From Austropuccinia psidii (Eukaryota > Basidiomycota > Pucciniomycetes > Pucciniales > Sphaerophragmiaceae): 64,000 nucleotides of DNA. Made by a program: the position numbers and the translations under genes. The notes under the pieces were generated by a model. It did not search any database, had not been told where the DNA came from, and saw only the letters and a list, made by a program, of their open reading frames with translations. Position 1 is the stretch's first letter. Each line of letters opens with the position of its first letter. Shown here piece by piece: positions 22,601 to 36,063 of the stretch. Location of the stretch: positions 26,053,866-26,117,865 of the forward strand of contig JALGQZ010000008.1 of assembly GCA_023105745.1 (NCBI GenBank), given 5' to 3'.

Positions 22601-25600
22601 CATGATTCCTTTTTATCCTCAAAATCACACCTTTCCTATCTACTTTTATTCAGTTCCTCCACATGAATTATAATACAGCTTTTACAAATTCAATTCAACT
22701 GAAAAATGACATTTCACAAGCTTAATTCTCAATTCCTTTTCTTTAAATTGAAGTTCACTTATTCAATAAACATGAATATTTTTGAAATTCAATTGGAAAT
22801 ACTTCAAGTTCTCATAGCTTCTAAGCTACACCCCACACCTCACATTTAATGCAAAAGATGGTAGTTAAAGCCAAACATGGTAAGAATCAAACTGAAGCTT
22901 CATTATTTTCAGATTTTGATACTTAAAATACCACAAACCTAACTCAAGCTTTTCTAGAGTTGAGTTACAGAATTTTCATTCAAGGGTGACCCAACATGAA
23001 TTTTCATTAGGAATCCAATGATTAAATAACACTCATAATTTTATTTCTTAACAAAAGCTTATAATGACTCTTATCAATTTTTTTTTCAAAAATATTTGTT
23101 TAAGTTCATTTTTACATAATTTTTCTGAGAAAAAAAGGATTTTCAAAATGTTTCAAATTTTTAGAATTTTTATCAAAAATTCATTCTTGAATTCTATTTC
23201 ATTATGAAATGGAATTCAATATTTATAAATGATTACTTTATTCACACTTATTGATTATAGCTTACATTTTGCGATTTTTGGAATATAGAAATATCTTTAA
23301 GGCTTGCAGGTATTGCACAATATTCTTGGCATATTTCACATAATAAATGTTTCTTATTTCCATCTTTAAATCCTTATTATTTATATAAAAGTTAATGAGA
23401 AAGAGTTTCTGGTAAGACAGCCTTTAATGGCTCCATTATAGATTTCACCACATACTTCAAATATCAAATCATATTTAAATATTTAAAATTGCTTTTTGGA
23501 TTTGAACTCCATTTTTGGATTAAAATCCTTGGGCTGTATTTATTTCATTTCATTTATATATCGGAATGAATTCGGATATTCTACTTGTGAGTTTCTTTTC
23601 ATAGGGCTTGAAGTGAGAATTTATTAATTCATTTAAATAAAGATATATGTAGTTATCTATATTCATGTTAGCCCATATGCAAGACATTTGTGTGATATTT
23701 ATGGTATATAATATATATTTCTACAAATTTTATGTATTTTGAATCTGTAAGATATTGATACCTTCTGTAAGAATAGACTTATTTCTACTACATAGTAGGA
23801 AGATGTTTATTTTCCTCAAACCATTATATATTGAAAAGTCTTTATCCAATGGGACTGAGCTAAAATATGAATATAATTATAATATCATGGATAATATTAT
23901 TTCATGGTTTAATACATTTATTAAGGGGTTACCTATGAATGTAATTATTTCAATTATTTTAATTATTATATTTTGTTAATTACATTGAAGTCGACTGGAA
24001 AAATTCTATTAAATATATTCAATACCACAATTTCAGAAAATTTCAAAATTTGGAAAGTCGTATGGGTAAGAAATAAAAGTCATTTTGTAGAACATCACAT
24101 AGAAAATTATTTCATTATAACTAGAAAGAAACCATCTCATTTTTTGAAATCCCAACAACCATAATGGAGGTTCCCTCTTCCCCTATTATCTTATTATTTC
24201 CATATAAGAACTAGAACTTATCAAAATTGATTTTAATTCCTATTTTTTTAGTGTAAATCACCTCATATATTACTTCTATTATCAATTTTAATTTCAAAAT
24301 TCTTAGTTTTATAGCTATTATTATTTATTTTTTCCGTTATCAAATCTCATTATCACTTTCCGAGCTCATTTACAGCTTTTTTGGATAAAGAGGGGTAAAT
24401 AATATATAAAATTAATCCAATAGTTTATCTTCCTTCATCTTCCTTTTTCGGTATCTGACTATTTGACCATGAATAGTAGCTAGCATAAGTAAAAACTGAA
24501 TTATAAATTTACTCAGCTGACTATCATATCATTATTAGCTGAAACTATAATAATCAAATCCAATATATCATAGATTTATTTGTTGAAAAGCTCAGTATTA
24601 TATCCCTCATATTATATAATCAATGGTTTTCAAAATCTCTCTAAATTATAGCATAAGCCATTATCATTATCGGGAACCAGTCATATTAATTCAAGTAATT
24701 AAGCCCCTCAAGTTATATTATTATAATCATTAAGCACTAATATATATAGTTTTTTTTCTATATTAATAAATCCATGTTATGACAGATATCTTCTATAATC
24801 AAAATATTATTCACTCAGTATCTAATCACAGTATTACGGCTATTATTATCAGTGGTAGTTTTTGATAGCCATGATCATTATTTCAAAATGATGCAAGTGT
24901 TTGACTTTTCCATTACCAGTATAAGCTATCATTTAATAATTGATTTTTTTGGATTTAATCTCTTATTTTAACTGCTATTATCAGTAGGTTTATCCTAAAA
25001 TAACTGCTTTAAGTTGTGATTTAGTTTTATTTTTTGAGGTTTTTTGATGATGACTATTTATTAATCAAGAAGATTCTGATAAATTCAGATTAACAATATC
25101 TCATTTACTATCCAATATCAATTAATAAATTTATTTCAAGCTCAAATGAATATTATCATAAATCTTGAGGAAGAGAGTTTGAGATTATTCTGGGATTTGT
25201 GTAGAGAAAGAGCTCAAAGCCTTACCATGAACTGAATTTTTCTTCTTTTAACTGTGACTTCCAGTTACTGAATTATCTTATAACATAATGAGAAGAGTTT
25301 AAAAAAATACCTATTGAGGCCCTCTGTATAAGTGGAAAAACGGAAGGAGCTAAAAATACCTCATGATAAGAGGGTTTTTCTATATATATATATATTGGCT
25401 CTAAATTATTTTTTTAGAGCTTACTTTTATTTATATTGAAATATGTATCTTTTCATGAGAAATGAAATTGATTTATTTTCATTTTTTTGGATATTACACA
25501 ATCTAATGGAAGTAATTTATTCCAAAATTTGGAAAACCCTAGATTATTGATGGAGGTCCTTAAGATCCTTAATCTCCATAAAACTAGTATACCTCAGCTT

Positions 25601-28600
25601 CTCAATAAGAATCACATAATCTTAGACAGCTTCTATAATAATAGGAAAAATATTGATACATTTTTACGAAATATTTCTTTCATAATATAACTCCTGAACA
25701 AATTATGAGCAAACTTGGATTTTTATTGAAAAAATTACCAAAAATATCGTGGTTAATAACTAATAATAATATTATCCCATTAACTCATTGATACCACTAG
25801 GATTTAAATTTGTAAAATCATTTAATTGTTCAAATTTTTACTGAACATCCTCGCCATATCTCTTCTAGAATTTTGAATCTACTTTTTAGGGATAAATTCC
25901 TGTTCATCTTAAGTAAAAAAAACGTCTTCTATCTAATTTCAAAGCTATACAATGAGCTTATTAATTATAATGGTTTTTTTACATAAACTTTATGTTAAGT
26001 CATATATAATATCTATCTCAAAATACTCATCCTCTTTTGATATTTTCAGAAATTAGTTATTTCTGATTATTTTATCTCTTATAATAAAAATACCATTATA
26101 TACTGAGATACTAAAAAATTCATAATAAATCATTATGCAAGATCTAATAGATGAGTAAAATACAAAAAATCTCTTGAAGTGACCAAATTTTTTCATAGCT
26201 TTCCCAATGGGAAAATTGCTACAATTTCCTACCACCAACCTAGAAAAAATTACTTCTCACCTAAAACTCAATTAAAAACATTTACCTAGATTATTTAAAA
26301 ATTAATATGATACTTAATGAATAAGGAATACTTGGGAGCTTGGAAATAAACTCTAAATTCTATCAAATTATTTCTCCAAAATACAATTCAAACTTCTTGA
26401 GGAAAGAATACTGAAATACCGCTCTTTGGGTGGCTCAGGCACAAATATATCTTGAGATCACTCAATCAATGCTGAAAATCATCTTGGATTAACAACCATC
26501 AGCTTCTATAGTTTCTATGTCAGATATAATTTATATAGTAGCTATGAATTATTAACTAAAATATAAAAATATAGCAGTGACATTGTAAAATAGCTTAAAA
26601 TTAGATTAAAAGGGCTCTTCTATTGTAAAATAGTGGTGATTAGTCTTTTGCAAATGCGGGTTTCTCTAATTACCAGTTTGGTAATTGTAATAACTAAAAG
26701 ATTATTACAGCTATGATTATATCTTAAGATTCTAAGGGTTATTAATGTTTGAAGCAGTGTAATCCAATAATAATAATCTGATTAGATGATGGCGGGTTTC
26801 TCTAGGAGTGGAAAGAATCCTTATATCTCAAATAGAAATGTAAAGAGCTTAATAGACTCTTTAAAGGCTTATAGAGTAAATATTATTCACTCTTGTGGAT
26901 GTATTGTGGTTCAAAACAGTCAATAATTCCATTATTGGTTAACGTATGTGGTTTTAAAACCACATCTTACCCATTTTCACCCATAAAGGGTCAAACCTTT
27001 TACGTATGGAAGGTGTAGTTATTTTATGTATTATACGACATGTTCAATTCTATACATAAAGTACATTCATGACTCTGATTGATCAATTTATTAGGAATAA
27101 AAGTATATACATCATTTAAATTTCTTTCACACCTTATAATTCAATTATGTGATAAGATATTCCACAAGACAACCCTGTACAAGGAATTGGGGGGTTATAG
27201 CTTCAAAATTATTAACAATAGATGGGTAAAATTATTTTTAGCTTCTTTGGACCCTCATAGCTAAGCTATCTTTGGAAATATCCCACAATAAAACTTTGTT
27301 TTGGAATGTAACCTAAAAGCCTTCATAAATTTGTCAGTTTATATAATAAAATACTGAAAAGTGGCCAAAGCTGCAGCTAAAGGTGATATTCAAAATATGG
27401 CTATATTTTGAACCAAGTTTTCCTCAAGTATAGCAATGCTATACAGGCTCAAAGTACTTTTCACATCTTGAAAAATAGGGCTTAACTTTTTCAAGATAAA
27501 ATTACTAATAGAATTTGATCCTTAAGAGATAATGGGTTGATGGTGATATGATTGCATAGCTTTATAGTCTCTATTGCATAGATTATTCTACTTAATAGCT
27601 CTCTCATAGAACGTGTAGAAGATATGTTGAAGGTGAGAAATAGAACAGTTATCTCTATTCACTTACAGAGTAATGGTATGGTATCTTCTGATTCAATGAG
27701 GCTGCATTATTGAAGCTAGTACCATCGGATATTCCTATTCCAAATTTCTAATGAAAGACCCCACATTATGAGTCGGTGATCCAAAATGAAGATTCTAGAT
27801 TATAGCTAAAAGTCATTTTTTATTCTCATTAATAGCTTTCAGCCCTAGTAACTTAGCTATTTCTTATTGGTTGGTGATAAGAACAACATTTTCTTAAGTT
27901 GGAAGATTGACCATTTCATATTCTCGCATGTACATAATGTGTCCTTCTTAAGTCTTGTTCTTGGTTTCTGTGGCCTCTATGTACTACTATTTTATTTAAT
28001 AAAGTCTTGAAATCTGTATTCCACTATTTTCATTGGATATATTATTTTTGGTATTTTGGGTGTCATGCTTTTGGCCTGTCTGTGAGTCACAGCCTGGAAA
28101 TTCACATTTTTTCTGAATTTGACTATCATCTGTTGACATAATTCATTTATTTCATTTAGAAATAGTTTCCTATGAGTTTCCTTTGAAAAAGAATTATGTG
28201 AGGGAATAATAGTAGACCTTATCAATTTTAATGGACATAATTCTATCATAAATATATCTCATATGTATAAATACACTTATTAATAAGATAAATATCAATA
28301 ATTATAATTAATCATATGTTTTTAATTATCAAAATATGATAAAAGTAATATGAATATCAGATATGTGAGATTGATTAGCTGGAGTCAATAATCCTGTAAA
28401 AAATATTACAAATAAAAATCATTTCTTTGAAAAAGTAAAGCTTACTGTTATGTTTCATTTTAAATTAATATTCTTCTGACACTTGTTTTTAGTAATTCAC
28501 CAACAGATTATATACAATAAAATAATATAATCTTACTCATCAGTGAAAGTTTCCAAAACTATTCCTAAATTACAAATTGAAATACACCATACTAAATCAT

Positions 28601-29165
28601 TTTTTTAGCTACTTTATACATGTAGAATTAAATAATTAAATCTTCTCACAAATACCTAGAAGATATTGTGTATTGTTGATATATATATTATAAAATATAC
28701 CTATTCAATGAAATATTTGAGATTATAAAACTATTAAAAATGGTGATATTTTGTAATTCAACTTATTTCAATCAATCAGAAAACTTTCAAAACAATTAGG
28801 AATAAATTTGAAAACTTTCTATTAGCTTTAGTGATTTAAATTTACCCAAAATTTGAAGTGATGTTAAAAATATGAAGAAAATGGTTTTCTTTATATTTCT
28901 ATGATCTACCGCTAGTTTTACATAAGAATGAAAAGGCTTGATATGAAGTAAATCTAGATTGGAATTTTTTAAAACTCTTTGATTTTTTTATTGAATAATC
29001 TGTTGTCACATAAAATGAGGGTGCTGGTAAAAGAATGTAATCTTTCAGTAAATATGAATGAGTGACCTGTTTTTTCAAAAAGAATTCCTCACACTTAGTT
29101 TTGCGCATTTTTTTGAATTTTTTTGGCCATATTTTTTTGACATGGGTTGTCAAGATCCTCAAATT
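22601..29165. other. A+T-rich non-coding stretch
   Basis: No supported gene over 6.5 kb. Short notes: an AT microsatellite at 25,381-25,396; a perfect palindrome TGTGGTTTTAAAACCACA at 26,947-26,964; and a minus-strand open frame at 27,992-28,249 (85 codons) that reads plausibly but matches nothing known to me. This is probably very old repeat sequence. Confidence 0.35.
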
Positions 29166-29452
29166 TCTTGAAAATAGGCGATTTTTGTGAAAAATTCATT
29201 CAAAATATTCCCACTTATGAAATTCCATATTCTTTTGGAAAAAATAAAGGTGAGAATCTTGAGAATCAAAAACCAGAAGCCCATATTTTTGGGAATTTTT
29301 TTGGGTGGGATAATTGTTGGGCCAAATTTTTTTGATTTTGTTGTTCATTTTTTTAAGTAGATTGAGAATGGAATTTATGAGATTAATGGAATTAAAAATG
29401 CGATGAATGATGTGTATTAGTTATCTACATAATTCTTTTTATTTCTATTGTC

Positions 29453-29704
29453 TTGGATATATTTTCACCAAAATCTGGGGAGCCTTTACTCTATGAGATG
29501 ATTTGGAGCTTGCCATTATTTCAAAATCACATGTCCATACTAGCTGGTATACCCAAAATCCTTCATGCACTGTATCTATTTGTGAAAAATCTAGTTCAAC
29601 CAATTCAAAATAAAAATCAGAACGTGGTAAATATTCTATTTGAAGCCATTTCAATTTGTATGGATGATTACAACCATCCAGTTACACTCCAAACTCCTCA
29701 TTAA
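29453..29704 (+). pseudogene. Copy 1 of an unrecognised protein segment
   Basis: The plus-strand frame contains DIFSPKSGEPLLYEMI, AGIPKILHALYLFVKNLVQP and SICMDDYNHPVTLQTPH and then a stop. The downstream copy at 30,838-31,094 retains the same pattern, so this was once translated. The block is preceded by TTTCTATTG here but by a good TTTCTATAG acceptor in copy 2, so it looks like a last exon whose acceptor has mutated in copy 1. The family is unknown to me; a lost transposon gene or a fragment of a host gene are both possible. Confidence 0.5.
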
Positions 29705-29782
29705 GCTTCCAGTTATTCTTTGTCTGCTGAAATTAGCTTCATGCAATATTGAGGCTCATGTTTGAGTGTCAACAAAGATCTT

Positions 29783-30670
29783 CTACCTCCACTCCTCAAT
29801 GAAATTCAGGAAGGCACTAGTATTAACCATGCTATTTATGCCATAAATGGCATTAACAATGACATTTATGCAATAAATGTCATCAAAAAGGAAATTTATT
29901 GAATAAGTGGCATCAAAAATAAAATTTATGCAATAAATGGCATCAAAAATGAAATTTATGCAATAAATGGCATCAAAAATGAAATTTATGCAATAAATGG
30001 CATCAAAAATGAAATTTATGCAATAAATGGCATCAAAAATGAAATTTATGCAATAAATGGCATCAAAAATGAAATTTATGCAACAAAGGGCATCAAAAAT
30101 GAAATTTATGCAATAAATGGCATCAAAAATGAAATTTATGCAATAAATGGCATCAAAAATGAAATTTATGCAATAAATGGCATCAAAAATGAAATTTATG
30201 CAATAAATGGCATCAAAAATGAAATTTATGCAATAAATGGCATCAAAAATGAAATTTATGCAATAAATGGCATCAAAAATGAAATTTATGTAATAAATGG
30301 CATCAAAAATGAAATTTATGTAATAAATGGCATCAAAAATGACATTTATACAAGAAATGGCATCAAACATGACATTTATACAATAAATGGCATCAGAAAT
30401 GACATTTATACAATAAATGGCATCAGAAATGACATTTATACAATAAATGAAATCAAAAATTACATTTATGAAATAAATGGCATCAACAATAACATTTACT
30501 CCATAATTGGAATTAAAAATTGCATTCATGGCATTAAGAGTTCCATTTATGGAATTAAAAATGCCACCATTTTTTCCGAAAAAATTTATTAAAAAGCTTC
30601 CACTTATAGAATTCCATAATTCTTCCAAAATGAAGGGGATAATATTGATAATCAAAAACCAGAAGCACAT
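29783..30670 (-). other. Repeat-encoded open frame of 295 codons
   Basis: The minus strand of the 30-bp array is open for 295 codons and encodes about 20 copies of a 10-residue unit FDAIYCINFI. The open frame follows from the array unit length (a multiple of three) and lack of stops in the unit, and no promoter or start context is evident. On the plus strand the same DNA reads IYAINGIKNE but is interrupted by a stop near 29,900. A real hydrophobic repeat protein cannot be excluded but a passive open frame is the simpler reading. Confidence 0.35.
29881..30480. repeat. 30-bp tandem array, 20 units
   Basis: Twenty units of 30 bp in perfect register, each with CATCAAAAATGAAATTTATG followed by CAATAAATGG. 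The central units (29,941-30,290) are almost identical, while the outer ones show substitutions (AAATTTATT, ACATTTATA, CAACAAAGG). The array grew from the less regular tract that is still visible in copy 2 at 31,210-31,345. Confidence 0.95.
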
Positions 30671-31345
30671 ATTTTTTAAATTTGTTTTGGGTTATAATTG
30701 TAAGCCCAAAAAGTGTTTTTTTATGTTTTTTTCTCCTTTTTGTAATTAAATTGTAAATATCATTTATGACATTAATGAAATCAACAATTCCATAAATGAT
30801 CTATATTAGTTATCTAGCTAATTTTTTTATTTCTATAGGCTTGGATTCATTTTCACCAAAATCTGAGCAGTCCTTACTATATGAGATGATTTGTAACTTT
30901 CCACCCTTTCAAGATTACATGTCCATGCCAGCTGGTATACCCAAAAGCCTCAATGAACTGTATTTTTTGGTGAACAATCTAGTTCAACCAAGTCAACATC
31001 AAAAGCAGAGAGTGGAAATATTTCATTTTAAGCCATTGCACTTTTTATGGATGACCCAAACCCTCTGGCTACAATTGATGTTCCTCATTAAGCTTCAAGT
31101 GATTCCTTTTCTGCTGAGATCAGTTGCATGCAATATGGGGGCTCATGTTTGAGCTTCAAAAATTTCTTCTAGCTCCATTCCTCAATGGAAGTCAAGAAGG
31201 TACCAGCATTAATAACTCCATTTATAGAATTAGAAATTCTATTTATTTAATCAAAAATGACATTTATGGCATTAACAGTGCCATTAATGGAATTAAAAAT
31301 GACATAAACATTCCATAAATAGAATAAACAATTACACTTATGCTA
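30575..31345 (+). repeat. Tandem segmental duplication, copy 2 (unexpanded)
   Basis: Collinear with copy 1 from 29,170. The terminal ATTTATGG/ATTAA tract is short here and not homogenised, giving the ancestral state of the 30-bp array. Confidence 0.75.
30838..31094 (+). pseudogene. Copy 2 of the unrecognised protein segment, frameshifted
   Basis: After an acceptor-like TTTCTATAG (30,830-30,838) the frame reads SFSPKSEQSLLYEMI and AGIPKSLNELYFLVNNLVQP. A shift near 31,020 separates it from the conserved tail ALFMDDPNPLATIDVPH, which then stops near 31,092. The open frame 30,796-31,152 follows the wrong frame after that point. Comparison with copy 1 places the shift and shows the shared stop position. 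Confidence 0.5.
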
Positions 31346-31739
31346 TAAATGGGTTTTTTTCCCAATACAGAATTCTTCAGCTAAATTTTAATTGAAAAAC
31401 ACGTAAGGGCTTAAATTCTCCTATCAAAATGCTTACGTGGGTTCACCAAGGCCCTAAAATTATCTTATTGATTAAATAAGGCTATTTTGCACAACAATCA
31501 ACATATTTGTGGCTATTGAAAGATTGAATATTTGAATTTTATACTATTATATTCCAAATATAAAAGAAACCAGCTATGATCAATTTTATTTGAAATTTCA
31601 TCATGGGATTTATTTCCCATGAGCTTCTACAGTTTTATAAGTGAATTTTTCAATTTTAATCTCATTACTTCTTTACTCATTTTAATACCAGAGACCTATT
31701 AACTGCCTTGGATTCCCAAAGCAATACATTAAATTAAGA

Positions 31740-32390
31740 TTGTATTTTCAATTAATTCTTGAAAAGGCTCATCCTTTCCATGCATTTGTCACTTTTTTTC
31801 AGATTATAAGAATTTTCCAGGTGATTAATGGCTACTTTAAAGAGTATTTATCAATTTTTCCCTTTTCCTTCAGGTATAGTCATAAATGCTTGGAAGAGTA
31901 ACAGAAGTGTAAATCTAATATTTACAGATATTTATGTCCTTTTATGTACTTGAATCATGATTTAAAATCTGATGATTGTATAATAGTAGGCTGATTAATT
32001 AATAAATGATTTTTTTATCTTACTTGATAGTATTACACATATTTTCTCTCAAAGAAATCCATTGATAATTGTATTTTCAATTAATTTTTGAAAATTTTAT
32101 CCTTTCCATGTGGCTTTCACTATTCCTAAGATGATGAAAATACTCTAGGTGCTTAATGGCTAATTTAAGGAGTGCTTATTAATGCTTCCCTTTTCCTTCA
32201 GGAATAATCATAAATACCTGGAAAGTTAACAGTATTGTTAATCTAATATTTACAGCTTTTGATGGAATTCTATAAGCCTTTCTCATGATCTAAGATCTGT
32301 GGATATAATAGTAATAATCTAATAAATTAATAAATTATTTGGGTATCTTACTTGATATTATTAAACATATTTTCTACACTATCATTCATT
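31740..32390. repeat. 329-bp tandem duplication, two copies
   Basis: 31,740-32,068 and 32,069-32,390 are collinear. TTGTATTTTCAATTAATT opens both, followed in order by CCTTTCCATG, TTCCCTTTTCCTTCAGG, TAATCTAATATTTACAG, ATCTTACTTGATA and CATATTTTCTC/CATATTTTCTA. Divergence is moderate, so the duplication is not recent. No coding content was recognised. Confidence 0.75.
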
Positions 32391-35300
32391 TCTATATCTT
32401 GGATGTCCAATAATCTTAGTCATTCTGGATCTCTTCCTGCAATTTTTATCATATCTGTTATTTTTCCATGGCAGCTTGAATTTCTATCCTTGAGTGATAT
32501 TAAGTGTTAGTATTCTATAGAATCAATTTTGTATTATATATTAATTATTTTGATTAATATTTATCATTCTGTAACAGAGTGTTTTGCATAATCCTATCTC
32601 TCTAAAGTAAAAATTCAATTCTAAAACCTTTTTATGGAATTTCCATCAGGTATACATTAGGTGGTGTTGAATCATTTTCAACCTTAACACCTAATAGATA
32701 TTTCCAACATTATTCATGTTATAAGCTGAACTTGGGTTAATTTTTATGTAGAATTCAAATCTTTCCTTAAGCCCCTGTATTCAGTTCCTCAAAAATAAGC
32801 TGAATATTATTTTACCCCATAAAGTTGTAAAATTTTTAAAATTCATTCAATTTATTTATTTATAATACTTGAAAATTCATCTTGATATTTTTTTGAGCTC
32901 TTAGTAGATAACTAAGTCTCATATTTCTTCTTAATATAAGATGTAGCTGAATTATTACGATTGTATTGTGAAGATATTTGATTTAAGCCCTTAGAGGGTA
33001 ATATTCACTTTATAATCTCTTTATTTTACTCATATAAAGTAATCATTTCAAATCTTAGGCATCTTCAGTTTCTTTATTCCTTTGTTCCTTAATCTTCTAA
33101 GAGATCTATATGAGCTAGGTATATCCTTACAAGGAGCCTTTCATGATGATTAAGTTTATTTCTATATATGAATAGAAATTTTCTGATAATATTACCCTTA
33201 ATTCTCCTTTTCTTAGTTAATCTAATCATTTTCTTAGTTCCATTTCTCTCTATAAGGGGGAAAGTTAAAGTAGATATCTCTTTGTCATATGGCTTATATC
33301 ATGTGAGAAAAGAAATATGAAATTCTGTATTTTCATTTTGAAATTATCCTTTAATCTCTATGTGTATACAATAAGCTCATGATTATTAATGTTCAAAAAA
33401 GAAATAACTAAGTTTTTTGGGGCTTTTGATATTATCGTTATTGAATATTGAAGCTAATTCTAGGTCTCCTATCTTTAAATCTGGAGTCTTATGAGCTTTT
33501 TATACTCCTTTGTTGGAATATTAAAATATTTAATTTATTTTCTGTTTGAAATTATTCTCCACATTTTCAGAGATTGGTCTAAAAGTAGAAGTATTTGGCT
33601 GAATATGAACCAGTTACTTACTCATAGTATAAGATCTTGGATTCCATACTTTCTCAGAAATAACATGTGATTTTCCTGTTCAAGAATAGATTCATTATTA
33701 ATATACTACCTCTAGATCAAGAATAAAAGTCTATAGTCAATTATCAAATACATATGAAGCTTTGAATTTATAATCCTCATTAACCTAATATTTTTCTTTT
33801 TCTCTTCAAGGGTTTAAATTATTCTTTATTCTAAGATATCAGTTTGAGTATGATAAGTTTTTGAGAAGGATTATTTTGTCTAAGAAATGTATGAAGATGA
33901 TTCCATAAGTCTTTAGTATATTTGAGATTTTTTTCAACAATATTTCTTTATATATTATAGTATGAGAGCTTTCTCTATTTCATCTCAGAGAAACATTTTC
34001 CATTTCTGTGTCATCCTTTTGACATGAACTAAATATAGTACTCTTGCTATATTTTTCTGATTTAAAGAGATTCAATAATTCAAACTAATGTATCTATCAG
34101 TTATGGAGGCTTCAATTCAACTCATAAGTTATATTTTGAAATTATAATAATTCTCTTCAATTTGAATCATATGTTAAAATTGCTTTCCAGTGTTCCTCTC
34201 GGATTTTTGATATTCTTCAGAGGTATTATAATATTTGATTGTTTTGTTTCTCAAATAGTACCACAATCAAGGATTTCTTACTCTTTCCAACATTGTTTTC
34301 TCTGGAACTCTTTCACATGAGATGGTATCATTAAATTTCTTAATAATGTTTTTTACCATTTTTCTACCACACAATGTGATATTCCATACCTTCTCTGGGA
34401 GGTTCAAGTCCACTTTTGGACAATAATCATCTTCATAGATAATAATAGGCTTTATAAAGTAATATACAAGAAACAAAAAAATTAAAAAATAAAATAATTA
34501 ATTATAAAATACTGATTTTGAAAAATTATCCCTAAGATTAAAAGTTCTAAGTTATCCCACCATCAAGCTCTATATAGAATTTAGCCTAGTTTTATCCATT
34601 TCCTCAAAGCTATATGACAGAAACTTCCAAATATATCATGGAGTCAGAAGGCAAAAAATATCAAATGCTTACCCACCAAACTCACTTTAAGCATTTTATT
34701 ATTATAGTTATTACCAGTATTAATATTCCTTTTTAATAATGCAAAGTTAGGCTATCACTTAACACCTACCCTTAATTTACAATACCATAAGAATAAATAT
34801 AAAAAATAATTATGCATTAATAAAGATTGGTTGTTGTAGATATTAAAATTCAATATCAACCATTTAGACTAAGCCATAATTTAAATTCAAAAGATTAAAC
34901 CATGATGAATAAGTAAGTTCAACTTAAAGACACCAAATAAACATCTGATTTGTCATAATTGGAATTAATTCAAAGTAAATCCTCAGAATTCCCAATTTAC
35001 TTGATTTCTGAATCCAATTGGTCAAGAAAATCAATTGGTTTGATGGCTCAATATTATTGGTCATAAAATACCATGGCAAAAATACATCACTAGATAAACT
35101 GACTCAAAATTCAAAAATTTTCAATTTCCTTGTTTTTGGGAAGCTCTATTGAGGCCCTTAAAGTTATAAATAAAGTTTCCCTCTGTGAAACTCCGCCCCT
35201 CATGCTTCTGATTCAGAAATTATTTCTCAGGATCAGACCATCCCTTCTCTAGTAGGATAATCTAGTATTATATTTTAAATATCAGTAGCCATGCTCAGTA

Positions 35301-35960
35301 TCTTATAAAAGTCTTATTTTATAAATTATTGATGAAATATTCTCATAATATTAATGAAGGGGTTTGAAATTTATTCAATATTCTTACCATTATAGTATTG
35401 TTTAATGAGAATTTGTAGATATTAGAAACAGAAATTCTATCAAAATCTTTTATATTATTATATCACCCCTTATTCATAAGTCCAAACTCTTATAGCTATA
35501 TAGTATGATATCTATATTCATACTTATATTTAAATATTAAACTTAAAATCTCATATTATTTTTATCTTTTCAGAAAAACTATATCAGCTCTATATTGTTC
35601 TTATAGCAGAATTGAATTACTTATAATTGTAATATCACCCTTATATATCCATTATAAATAATATATATTTTATGAATTACTCAAGAAAAGGTATTGTTAT
35701 TGGTAAAGCTATTTATTATTATCTTGACAAAACCTCCCTTCAAATAATACTAAAATTATATTATCCATAAATATTGAGATTATATTCTCTGTAATACTAG
35801 AGCCTACCCTTATCAGTTAGTGATCTTATTTGAGGGAAATCCTGATGGATACTGATTAATAACCTTCTATAGTTTAATTTGCAATAATTTCAAATATTTA
35901 TTTGGGGATAGCATAAATATTATATTATCAGTATATATATAGGGGAATATAATAAACCTT
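32391..35960. other. A+T-rich non-coding stretch
   Basis: No supported gene. It may include the body of the LTR-B copy whose end is recognisable at 35,965-36,063, but I could not trace it further left. Confidence 0.35.
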
Positions 35961-35964
35961 AGCA

Positions 35965-36063
35965 CCCTTGGTTACAGTCTCATTAAGAAATTCAACACTG
36001 TTTACCTGTGATTTCCCCTAAAGGTACTTTCTAATTACTTATCCCACAATAAAAGGAGTTCCA
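35965..36063 (+). repeat. Eroded LTR-B 3' end
   Basis: CACCCTTGGTTACAG (35,969), TTACCTGTGATTTCCCC (36,002), AGGTACTTTCTAATTA and AAGGAGTTCC (36,053) follow the order and spacing of 60,700-60,800 in the young LTR. Confidence 0.65.

Larger units (their letters stand above)
29170..30560 (+). repeat. Tandem segmental duplication, copy 1 (expanded)
   Basis: Collinear with copy 2 at about 30,575-31,345. Shared landmarks include AATCAAAAACCAGAAGC (29,266 and 30,649), TTTCACCAAAATCTG (29,462 and 30,850), AGCTGGTATACCCAAAA (29,542 and 30,929) and GGCTCATGTTTGAG (29,752 and 31,138). Both copies end in a tract of ATTTATGxxATTAA-type units. In copy 1 that tract has expanded into the 30-bp array at 29,881-30,480. 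Confidence 0.8.

Noticed and set aside
26947..26964. Perfect 18-bp palindrome TGTGGTTTTAAAACCACA
   Set aside because: Resembles the LTR-A inner hairpin only superficially; the flanks do not align, so it was not called a further LTR copy.
29881..30480. Regular array that could be taken for a CRISPR
   Set aside because: Units are contiguous 30-bp repeats with no unique spacers, in a fungal genome; it is a minisatellite.
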